In this document: positions 7,189-14,370 of the stretch, one piece after another | Layout of the letters: each line of letters starts with the position of its first letter | How positions within the stretch are numbered: position 1 is the first letter of the stretch | DNA from: Chthoniobacterales bacterium | GTDB taxonomy: Bacteria > Verrucomicrobiota > Verrucomicrobiae > Chthoniobacterales > UBA10450 | Reading direction: 5' to 3' | Length of the DNA stretch: 21,521 nucleotides | NCBI GenBank assembly: GCA_003244125.1 | Contig: QHBL01000385.1 | Span: forward strand, 2,265 to 23,785 | Program-made: the position numbers and the translations under genes | Notes under the pieces: model-generated | What the model was told of the DNA's origin: nothing | What the model saw: the letters and a program-made list of their open reading frames with translations, nothing else | The model's database searches: none

Positions 7189-9648
7189 CTAGAACCTAAA
7201 GTCAACTTCGACCCCAACGGTGCGCGGTTGAATGGGTGAGCCGATAACGTGAGGTGACACACCAAGCACATCGCCTCCGGTGAACGAACTAGCCGCGGTC
7301 TTCTCTGTATATGCGCGCTCATCGGTCACATTGCGGGCGAAGACACGAAACAGATAGCGACCGTTGGAAACGTCTGCGTTCAAGTCGAGCGCCGCATAAT
7401 TCTCAAGAGGGTAGGCTGCCGGATTGCTCTCGACCGCTGCCCTGCTACTGCTAACGTAACGAAGAGCGCCGCCGAGGTGGCCCGTCCAGCCTCCACTCCG
7501 AGTGGCGGTTGGCGCCGTGCCACCTTTTCCATCTTTGCCATCCTTGCCCGAGCCTGGGACAGCAGCTGGCTCCTCGCGTCCTCCGCCGATCGGGAAATAA
7601 TAATCCGCAACAAACGAGCCAGAGAATTCTGGTATAAACGGCAAGCGATCTCCGGCTTTACCTTGCAAGGACGGCGCGTCGTCATCCAAGGTTGAATCGG
7701 TGTAGGCGCCGTTGATGCCGAGAATGAGAGACTTGATTGGCTGAAAGCCAATGGTGAACTCGATACCGTTGCTGGTGGCCGCGCCGGCGTTGGCCAGCCC
7801 ACTGTTTTGGTTCACAACGATGCCCACCTGAATATCATCTAAATTGACATGGTAACCCGCTATATTGAAGAGAAGTTTATGATCGAAGAATTCGGATTTC
7901 AGGCCGAGCTCGTAGCTAATGTCAGTGGTCGAACCAACAGTCGGCGAGATGCCGGGCAAAGCGACATTGGGGCCGCCGGGCTGATAGCCAGTAGCGACGC
8001 GGAAGTAAACCAGAACATCCTTAGCTAACCGAACCTCCGGGCTAACCATAAAGTCGAAAGTCGTTTCCTGCGATGCACCTGGACTGACCGAATTAGGAGT
8101 AAGGCCCAAGCCGGGAAGAGTATCTTCGAACACTACTTGCGAAAAGGTCTGTTCATTGCGACCAGCGCGAACTCCGGCGCTCAACTTAAACGAGTCAGTG
8201 AATTTGTAAGAGGCGTTCGCATAAGCAGCATACTCGGTATAGCGACTGGGAAGAGCAAGGTCGGCAATGGTATTGAAATTCAGATTCAGAGGACCAGACG
8301 CCGTCGGATAATGAGTGCCGTCAGGCTGCCGGGCAATGATTACCTGACTGTTGTACGCACGTTCATAAGTGTAGAAACCCCCCACCTGCCAGAGGAAGTT
8401 ACCAGGTTTGGATGTGAGACGCAGTTCCTGGGTGAATTTATCAATATTCAGTTTTAGGAAGAAGGTTGCAATTCCATCGGTCGGGCCTCCAAACAACGTA
8501 GGGAGCTGGCCGTAGGGGAAAGTTGCATCCTGAGTCTGTGACGTAAGCGTATTCGAGTAACCGGTCACGGAAGTAAGAGTCGCAAATCCGAGGTCGGCAT
8601 TAAGTGTCGCCGCGACCAGGCCGAGACGCTTATTAAAAGGTTGATCGACGAATGTTTCGTCAGTGAGATCGCCCAGAAATGCATCGCTTCCCTTCGGCCG
8701 AAGCGCGACAAACGAGTTGCTGTCGGTGTGAATTTTCTGGCCGATGGCCGTGAAGCGGAGGTTAAAGATCTCGCTTGGTTGCCACAGGATTGACGCCAAA
8801 ACACCCTGCTGGAAACCGTCGTTTACGCTGCTGCCTCGATTTAGCGGATTAGAGTTATCGATGAAGCCTGGGATTTCGTTGCGCGCATAGCTGGCGCGCA
8901 GTCCGAGCGCGTTGTTGGCCAGCACCGCGTTTCCTCCAACATGAACGTCCCAGCCAGGATCGTCGCCGTTTTCCACCCACGAGACACCGGCTCCGAAACG
9001 CACTTCATCCTGCGACAGGCTCGGTTCGAACGTGACGTATTTCACCAGACCGCCAATCGAGTTTGCGCCGTAGAGCGTGCCTTGCGGCCCGCGCAAAATT
9101 TCGATGCGCTGAAGATCGTAGGGTAACAGGTCTAACTCCAAAGCGGTAGCTCGCTGATAAATGCCGCTGGAGCCAACCGGGATTTCATCAATGTAGGTGG
9201 CCACGGTGGAACCGGAAGAAAGCGGCGCCAGGCCCCGGAGAGAAATGGTTACTTGCCCCGGGCCGCCGAGTGAGTTGACCTGCAATCCGGGCACATAGGC
9301 GGCGTAGTCGCTCAGTTGAGTCGCGTGCAGATTATCCAACTGGACATCATTAATGACACTAATCGATGACGGGACTTTCTGAATGTTCTCCTCGCGCTTG
9401 TTTGCCGTAACGATGACGTCTTCGGCCGTAGCGACACTTTCGCGCCGTCCGTTGTCCGCGGGCGTCGGCGTGGCGGATGGCGACGGCGCCGCCGCACTTT
9501 GCGCGTGCACGGCCGCGGGAACGATAATCGCAATGAAGGCCGCAGCAGAAAGCGTCACTCGCCGGGTCTTGCGCAAAAGCGGGCGCAGGCGGCTAATTCT
9601 TGCTTCGACGGTGAAAGGGTTGGAAGACCGATTGAGGCAGTTTTTCAT
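7189..9648 (-). CDS. TonB-dependent outer-membrane receptor
   Basis: 819 residues from ATG 9648. Upstream in-frame codons to 9762 cover the promoter, so they are excluded. A long basic n-region precedes the signal peptide core VTLSAAAFIAIIVPAAVHA (cleavage near residue 49). A TonB box (EDVIVTA, about 76-82) is followed by a plug domain with RGLAPLSSGSTVATYIDEIPV and the hallmark RGPQGTLYGANSIGG. A 22-strand barrel follows and ends in Phe (VGVEVDFRF), as outer-membrane proteins do. The nearest homologues I recognise by pattern are the sphingomonad/verrucomicrobial IPSSISV-type receptors of unknown ligand. A Gly/Lys/Asp-rich insert (GSGKDGKDGKGG, about residue 690-710) probably forms an exposed loop. 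First gene of a five-gene operon of D-peptide enzymes, so the ligand is probably a peptide or muropeptide (inference). Confidence 0.92.
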   Translation of the reverse strand: MKNCLNRSSNPFTVEARISRLRPLLRKTRRVTLSAAAFIAIIVPAAVHAQSAAAPSPSATPTPADNGRRESVATAEDVIVTANKREENIQKVPSSISVINDVQLDNLHATQLSDYAAYVPGLQVNSLGGPGQVTISLRGLAPLSSGSTVATYIDEIPVGSSGIYQRATALELDLLPYDLQRIEILRGPQGTLYGANSIGGLVKYVTFEPSLSQDEVRFGAGVSWVENGDDPGWDVHVGGNAVLANNALGLRASYARNEIPGFIDNSNPLNRGSSVNDGFQQGVLASILWQPSEIFNLRFTAIGQKIHTDSNSFVALRPKGSDAFLGDLTDETFVDQPFNKRLGLVAATLNADLGFATLTSVTGYSNTLTSQTQDATFPYGQLPTLFGGPTDGIATFFLKLNIDKFTQELRLTSKPGNFLWQVGGFYTYERAYNSQVIIARQPDGTHYPTASGPLNLNFNTIADLALPSRYTEYAAYANASYKFTDSFKLSAGVRAGRNEQTFSQVVFEDTLPGLGLTPNSVSPGASQETTFDFMVSPEVRLAKDVLVYFRVATGYQPGGPNVALPGISPTVGSTTDISYELGLKSEFFDHKLLFNIAGYHVNLDDIQVGIVVNQNSGLANAGAATSNGIEFTIGFQPIKSLILGINGAYTDSTLDDDAPSLQGKAGDRLPFIPEFSGSFVADYYFPIGGGREEPAAVPGSGKDGKDGKGGTAPTATRSGGWTGHLGGALRYVSSSRAAVESNPAAYPLENYAALDLNADVSNGRYLFRVFARNVTDERAYTEKTAASSFTGGDVLGVSPHVIGSPIQPRTVGVEVDFRF

Positions 9649-9674
9649 AGGAAGATTAAAATTCTGAGATTCAG

Positions 9675-9717
9675 ATAATCGTGACCTGATTAGAGAATTG
9701 TCAATCCTAATCAGAGA
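9675..9717 (-). promoter_or_regulatory. Promoter and operator pair of the receptor operon
   Basis: On the minus strand TTGACA (9704-9699) is followed by a 17/18-base spacer and CGATTA or GATTAT (9681-9675), about 27 bases before the ATG. The plus strand reads CTGATTAG at 9686-9693, inside the spacer, and CCTAATCAG at 9706-9714, just upstream of the -35: inverted half-sites with centres about 21 bp apart. The spacer half-site and TTGACA recur at the two other promoters of the locus. Confidence 0.65.
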
Positions 9718-9763
9718 ATCAATGAAAATTTGTCCGTTTCGGGCCAATAGCGGCATTTTCAAA

Positions 9764-11041
9764 TTACCCGCCGCGCTCCGTCAACTCGTCGTACGCTTGG
9801 ACCTGTCGGTTGAGGAGCAGGAAGAAAATTGCCGCCGCCGCCGCCAGTGAGCTCAGAAGCAGAAAGAATCCGCTGTGGGTGGTGCGGCTCCACCAGATCC
9901 CGACCGCTCCCGCCAGCAGGCTGCCGCTAAAGATGGTGAGGAACCAGGCAGCGACCGTGGTCGCACCGAAGCGAGGCGGCGCCAGCCTGGCAAATAATCC
10001 CAGCCCAGTTGGAAGGATGTAAAGTTCGCCAACGGTGAGAATGGCATAAAATGAAACCAGCCATGGCCAGCCCACTCGACTGTTTCCGTTGGCCGTAAGC
10101 GAAAGGAGCAGATACGCGCCTGCGACAATGAACGCGCCCGTCGCCATTTTTCTCGCCGGAGACATCTGCTTTCCCGCCTTGGCGCGCCAACGCCAATAGA
10201 AGAGCAATAGCGGGGTCAAGGCGACGACAAGAAGCGGATTCAATGATTGAAACCAGGTCATGGGAATAATTGAACTGCCGATCGAGCGATCAACTCCCAC
10301 ATCAGTCCAAAGTGGAACGGTATTTCCAATTTGTTCGTAGGCGCCCCGGAAGATTGTCGCCGCGAGCGCGACCCCCGCCAGGATCAGCCAAAGCTGCGTT
10401 TGTTTTCCATAGGTCTCCCGCGTGATCGGGATCATTACTTTAGGCTTTGCCACTTCGGCCGGGAGGTAACGCTGTCCGGCGAGGTAGATGAGGAGACCGG
10501 CCAGCATTCCGACGCCAGCTGCGGCGAAGCCGTAGTGCCAGCCATACAATTCACCTAAAGTTCCACAGACAAACGGCGCGAGAAAAGCGCCGAGATTCAG
10601 GCCCACGTAGTAAACATTGTAAGCGCGGCCGCGCCTCGGATCGTCTGCGTGGTAGAGATCGTTGATCTGGCTCGGCAGACTCGGCAGAAATAATCCGTTA
10701 CCGAGCGCGATGGTCGCCAGCGCGAGGTAAAATAGCGGCGGGAAGGTCATCAAAAAATGACCCAGCGCCATGGTGCTGCCGCCCCAGATGACGGCTTTAC
10801 GCTTGCCCAGCCAGCGATCGGCGATCACTCCTCCGAGAATCGGAGTGAAATAGGCTGCGCCCACGTAGCCGCCGTAGATCCAGGAAGCTTTCTCCTGCGG
10901 AAAGAGTAGTTGCTTGGTCATGTAATAGACCAGCAGTGTCCTCATTCCATAGTAGGAGAATAGCTCCCACATGTTGGTAAGGAATAGAATGGTTAGGCCG
11001 CGGGGTTGGCCGAACCACGTTTTGTTCTGCTCTTCGATCAT
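9764..11041 (-). CDS. POT/PTR-family peptide transporter (MFS) with altered ExxER motif
   Basis: 425 residues, about 12 membrane helices, inner membrane. POT signatures are visible: WELFSYYGMRTLLVYYM in the first helix, GGVIADRWLGKRKAVIWGG between helices 2 and 3, and YNVYYVGLNLGAFLAP. Canonical proton-coupled di/tripeptide transporters have ExxERFxYYG in helix 1. Here it reads NMWELFSYYG, so the first Glu and the Arg are replaced by Asn and Leu, which suggests altered proton coupling or substrate. The ATG overlaps the epimerase stop codon by ATGA, so both are translated from one message. In this locus it would carry short D-residue peptides released in the periplasm into the cytoplasm. The family assignment is firm, the substrate inferred. 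Confidence 0.9.
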   Translation of the reverse strand: MIEEQNKTWFGQPRGLTILFLTNMWELFSYYGMRTLLVYYMTKQLLFPQEKASWIYGGYVGAAYFTPILGGVIADRWLGKRKAVIWGGSTMALGHFLMTFPPLFYLALATIALGNGLFLPSLPSQINDLYHADDPRRGRAYNVYYVGLNLGAFLAPFVCGTLGELYGWHYGFAAAGVGMLAGLLIYLAGQRYLPAEVAKPKVMIPITRETYGKQTQLWLILAGVALAATIFRGAYEQIGNTVPLWTDVGVDRSIGSSIIPMTWFQSLNPLLVVALTPLLLFYWRWRAKAGKQMSPARKMATGAFIVAGAYLLLSLTANGNSRVGWPWLVSFYAILTVGELYILPTGLGLFARLAPPRFGATTVAAWFLTIFSGSLLAGAVGIWWSRTTHSGFFLLLSSLAAAAAIFFLLLNRQVQAYDELTERGG

Positions 11042-12045
11042 GCGGCCTTTTGCCGCGCGAATCCCCAGACTACTTCATCGCAGTTGATCAAGCCATTTTC
11101 ATAGGTCACGCCCGGAGTTCGGTCACCCTGGAGAAAGATTGGACCATCCAGATCAACGACATCGCATTGTTGGCCGAGGATAAATGCCGGCGCCATGGCC
11201 AGGCTGGTTCCAATCATATTGCCAACCATCACCTTCATTCCCAGCTCGCGCGCACGCGCGCCGATCAGCAGACCTTCTGTTAGTCCGCCACATTTATCCA
11301 ACTTGATGTTAACGATATCGAAACGGCCAGCCAGCACAGCTACTTCATCCAATCCTTGCACGCTTTCATCGGCGGCAATTGGGATGGAATGGTCAACTCC
11401 ATCCAGCTCGGATTCGCGGCCGCGCGCGCACGGTTGTTCGAGCAATGAAACGCGCGCATCGACTAAGGCCGGCAACAACTTCTCAATAGTGGATCTGGTG
11501 TAACCCTGATTCGCATCTACTCCCAGCCAGACATCCGTTCGCGCCACGCGGACAGCGCGAACCCGCGCGGTATCGTCATCGACTTCGCCCGTTAGTTTGA
11601 GTTTAATGGCGCGCGCTTGAGTATAGCCGGTAGCACCCTTTGCCATTAGCTCCGGGTCATTTGCGCTCACAGTGAAAGTAGTAAGTAATGGTTTGGGCGC
11701 TTCAATCCCCGCTAGCTGCCAGACCGGTTTGTTCGCGCGACGCGCCTCCAGTTCCCACAAGGCGCAATCGAGCGCGTTCCGCGCCCCGCCCGCTGGCAAG
11801 AGCTCGCGCAGTTCATCGCGAGTCAGACCTGATTCAATCGCATCTCGCTTAGCTTCAATCGTAGCGAGCATCTTATCTGGAGTATCGTTGAGATAGTAAA
11901 CGCCCGAAGCTTCACCGCGACCTGCGAACTCGCCGTCGCGCAAGGTAACGACTGTCACCGGCGCGTTTTCGAAAGTGTAACCGGAAATGCGAAACGGTTC
12001 TTTGAGCCGAAGCTCTTCGTTATGAACTTCGAGAGTGAGACTCAT
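11038..12045 (-). CDS. Enolase-superfamily dipeptide epimerase (L-Ala-D/L-Glu epimerase type)
   Basis: 335 residues, cytoplasmic. The muconate-lactonizing subgroup features are complete: Lys148-Leu-Lys150 (KxK, one catalytic base), metal ligands Asp177 (GVDANQGY), Glu203 (LLEQP) and Asp226 (AADESV), and Lys248-Leu-Asp250 (KxD, opposite base). The DLDGP motif (Asp298, Asp300) matches the DxD that holds the amino group of the dipeptide in L-Ala-D/L-Glu epimerases, supporting a murein tripeptide/dipeptide substrate. The related DgcA branch acts on N-acetyl-glutamate, and a DUF1611 partner is encoded in the same locus, so that reaction is a real alternative. The gene follows a palindromic spacer after the preceding hydrolase and has no strong promoter of its own that I can see; read-through is likely. 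It overlaps the transporter start. Confidence 0.88.
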   Translation of the reverse strand: MSLTLEVHNEELRLKEPFRISGYTFENAPVTVVTLRDGEFAGRGEASGVYYLNDTPDKMLATIEAKRDAIESGLTRDELRELLPAGGARNALDCALWELEARRANKPVWQLAGIEAPKPLLTTFTVSANDPELMAKGATGYTQARAIKLKLTGEVDDDTARVRAVRVARTDVWLGVDANQGYTRSTIEKLLPALVDARVSLLEQPCARGRESELDGVDHSIPIAADESVQGLDEVAVLAGRFDIVNIKLDKCGGLTEGLLIGARARELGMKVMVGNMIGTSLAMAPAFILGQQCDVVDLDGPIFLQGDRTPGVTYENGLINCDEVVWGFARQKAA

Positions 12046-12058
12046 GCTATTTACTCGT

Positions 12059-12152
12059 CGTCATCCCGAGCAAAGTCGAGGGATCCCGTTGCATAACTTA
12101 CCGGTAATTCATCGGGATTCTTCGACTTCGCTTTGCTTCGCTCAGAATGACG
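12059..12152. repeat. Intergenic palindromic repeat
   Basis: The left arm (12059-12087: CGTCATCCCGAG...AAGTCGAGGGATCCC) and right arm (12114-12152: GGGATTCTTCGACTTCG...CTCAGAATGACG) are imperfect inverted copies; the right arm carries an extra GCTTTGCTTCG block. This CGTCATCCCGAG/AAGTCGA type is a familiar dispersed repeat in soil bacterial genomes. It fills the gap between the tandem hydrolase and the epimerase gene, where it could attenuate transcription or protect mRNA ends. Confidence 0.7.
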
Positions 12153-12164
12153 GGTTTGTTTAGT

Positions 12165-14147
12165 TCAGTAGTTCGCACTGTAGCCGGTGAGATGAAAGAC
12201 GATGCCGACGTAAAGCATGACGAGGCACGCGATTGCCAGCACCACGCTCCACAGCTTGGCCCAGCGCCGCCGTTGGCTACCAAGCACCACCCAGGTGTTC
12301 CAGAGCGCAATCGCAGCGCCGGCGATAAACACAACCGGCGAGAGCAAACGCAGGGCTACTATCCAGCCGTCCATGCTCGGCTCGGTCCAAGTAAAACTCT
12401 TTTGCATCAGTGTGAGAAGCACCAACCAGACAAGCATGGTTGCCAGAACAACGAGGGCGTCGAGTCGCACCAAGCGATGCGCTCTGGCGTCGCGGCCAGT
12501 CAGCCCATAAGGCGTGCCGTAGTGGCGGCGAATCAAGGCCGAAAGCGGCCACGCCAGCGCCGCTAGCACCAGGACGACGAGCGAGACCACCCAAAGGGGC
12601 AACAACCAGCCGGCGAGTAGCAAGCCGCTCACCGGTTCCAAGAGCATGAAAGGATAAGGATCGTAACCGATGCGCAGGACGCGGCCGTTCTCGACCTTCG
12701 CGGCAATTCGATCACCTCCTTCGACATTCCGCCAGACGAAGGGCGCTATCTCCTTCCATTTTTTCGCCTGGCCATCAAGTCCCTTGATCGCCGGAACCGA
12801 GATCGAGTCCTTTTCACGGACGACCTTTATCTGGCCGAGTAGATCTGTTATCGAAAAGAAGCTCTCATGAGATCGCCGGGTAAAAAGATAACGTCCCGCC
12901 ACCAGCGCGGCGTCGGCCTTGGCAGTCTTCGCATCCACCGTGCCTTCCGGCCAGGAGCCAGGAAAATAGCGATCGCTAAATTCCCTAAACAATATGGAGC
13001 GGATGAACGCACCGGCGCCTTCCTTCCCCAGGCTATTCGTGCAAATGTATAATCCCACGCCGTCATCAACGAAAAGACTCAGCTCGGCGTGAGAAAATTG
13101 CATATCCCCGGCGTGCGAGATGACGCGGTGGCCGTTGATATTGTTTTCGTAGAAGCCCAGGAGCATTCGGTTGAGAGGCGCGATCATGTCACGAGGCGTG
13201 CCGTGCATTTTGACCGCGGTCGCTTCCTGTAGAATCCGATTGGACTCGAAGGCGCCTTTTTGCAGATGGGCAATCATGAAACGGCCCATGTCACCGCCGC
13301 TGGCCGAAAGAGCGCCCACGGGCGCAAGAGTGACTATCTCGAAAGGCTGTGGCTCACCCGAAGCGAGCTTGTAAACGTTCGCGAGGAAGGGTAACAGCCG
13401 CTCCGGCACCGGCTGACGGAACGTTGAGTATTTCATGTCCAATGGGCCGAAAATGTGCCGCTCCACGTAATCGTCGAACAATTCTCCCGAGACGCGCTGC
13501 ACAATGTAGGCGGCGAGTGAGCATCCGTAGTTGGAGTAGGCAGGTGTGCTTCCCGGCGCGGTCACCAGTGGCGGAATCCACCGTTTCAATGTTTCCTCCA
13601 ACGAATGCAGATCCTTCGGCTTGGTGACGATTAACGCCCGCCCGTCCTCATCGAATCCCCCCGTGTGCGTCATCAGATCGCGCAACGTCATCGCCTTGTC
13701 GTGGAAAGAGGGAATTTGGAAATCGAGATAAGTGTTAACATCTGCATCCAGATCGAGCTTACCCTGCTCGACTTGCTGCATCACCGCCGTCCAAACGAAG
13801 AGTTTCGAAACTGATCCTGGCCGAAGCAAGGTGCGATCTGGATCGACCGGCTTGTGCGCGGCTACGTCGGAATAGCCATAGCCTTTCGCGAGCAGGACAG
13901 CGCCATCTTTTACTACCACGACCACTGCACCGGCGACGTCACCACGCTGCAAAGAAGTCGGAATCAGACCATCGAGCCAGGCATCCGCGTCCTCTTTCGT
14001 TAATGAATGAGCCCCCCGCCCTGGCGCCGTCGGCGTCTTCGCTCCCATCTCCCGGGCGGCGGCAGGCGCAGTCGTCGGCGGTGGCGCGATGCTTGGGACT
14101 TGGGCAAGGCCGCGAGAAAATAGCAGCGTCGCTGAAAGGCAGGCCAA
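12165..14147 (-). CDS. PF00144 serine hydrolase with C-terminal membrane domain (paralogue 1)
   Basis: 660 residues from a TTG at 14147. A class C beta-lactamase-fold domain covers about 48-400: Ser112-Val-Ser-Lys115, Tyr204-Ser-Asn206 and His345-Ala-Gly347. A linker domain follows (about 400-505, with SFFSITDLLGQIKVV). Four to five membrane helices form the tail (about 508-660, WLLPLWVVSLVVLVLAALAW onward). The protein is therefore anchored in the inner membrane with the active site outside. It is a clear tandem paralogue of the gene at 14371-16389. The start is uncertain: the TTG start gives a signal peptide without positive charge, while in-frame codons upstream (14148-14189) read KNLRIRSFATC. 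A non-ATG start such as CTG 14189 would match the paralogue's N-terminus better. It has its own promoter at 14206-14247. Likely substrates are D-residue peptides or muropeptides. Confidence 0.85.
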   Translation of the reverse strand: MACLSATLLFSRGLAQVPSIAPPPTTAPAAAREMGAKTPTAPGRGAHSLTKEDADAWLDGLIPTSLQRGDVAGAVVVVVKDGAVLLAKGYGYSDVAAHKPVDPDRTLLRPGSVSKLFVWTAVMQQVEQGKLDLDADVNTYLDFQIPSFHDKAMTLRDLMTHTGGFDEDGRALIVTKPKDLHSLEETLKRWIPPLVTAPGSTPAYSNYGCSLAAYIVQRVSGELFDDYVERHIFGPLDMKYSTFRQPVPERLLPFLANVYKLASGEPQPFEIVTLAPVGALSASGGDMGRFMIAHLQKGAFESNRILQEATAVKMHGTPRDMIAPLNRMLLGFYENNINGHRVISHAGDMQFSHAELSLFVDDGVGLYICTNSLGKEGAGAFIRSILFREFSDRYFPGSWPEGTVDAKTAKADAALVAGRYLFTRRSHESFFSITDLLGQIKVVREKDSISVPAIKGLDGQAKKWKEIAPFVWRNVEGGDRIAAKVENGRVLRIGYDPYPFMLLEPVSGLLLAGWLLPLWVVSLVVLVLAALAWPLSALIRRHYGTPYGLTGRDARAHRLVRLDALVVLATMLVWLVLLTLMQKSFTWTEPSMDGWIVALRLLSPVVFIAGAAIALWNTWVVLGSQRRRWAKLWSVVLAIACLVMLYVGIVFHLTGYSANY

Positions 14148-14205
14148 ACACGTAGCAAATGATCGGATACGCAGATTTTTTACTGACAGGAGAAAACCGT
14201 ATTTG

Positions 14206-14247
14206 TCCTAATCAGGACAGTAACAATTCTGATTAGAGAATTGTCAA
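14206..14247 (-). promoter_or_regulatory. Promoter and operator pair of hydrolase paralogue 1
   Basis: The minus strand has TTGACA (14247-14242), a 17-base spacer and GTTACT (14224-14219). On the plus strand the half-site CTGATTAG (14229-14236) lies within the spacer, and TCCTAATCAGGA (14206-14217) overlaps the expected start of transcription; centres are 21 bp apart. TTGACA, spacer length, GTTACTGTCC and the downstream half-site are the same as at the promoter of paralogue 2. Confidence 0.7.
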
Positions 14248-14278
14248 GCTTTGATCCTGCTTGCTCTCCTACGGAACT

Positions 14279-14335
14279 GGAGGGACGGGCGCTGTCCGTC
14301 CGGCGACGATGGGACGCCACGGCGGGCGTCCCTCC
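14279..14335. repeat. 57-bp palindromic repeat, possible terminator between the tandem hydrolases
   Basis: Begins GGAGGGACGGGCGCTGTCC and ends GGCGGGCGTCCCTCC. The termini GGAGGGACG / CGTCCCTCC are perfect inverted repeats, with GACGG/CCGTC-type pairing inside. It lies about 35 bases past the stop codon of paralogue 2 and upstream of the next promoter. There is no T-run, so it is a repeat element first, with a terminator role only possible. Confidence 0.65.
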
Positions 14336-14370
14336 AACCGCACCGCGGCAGAAGCTTCGGTCACCATGCG

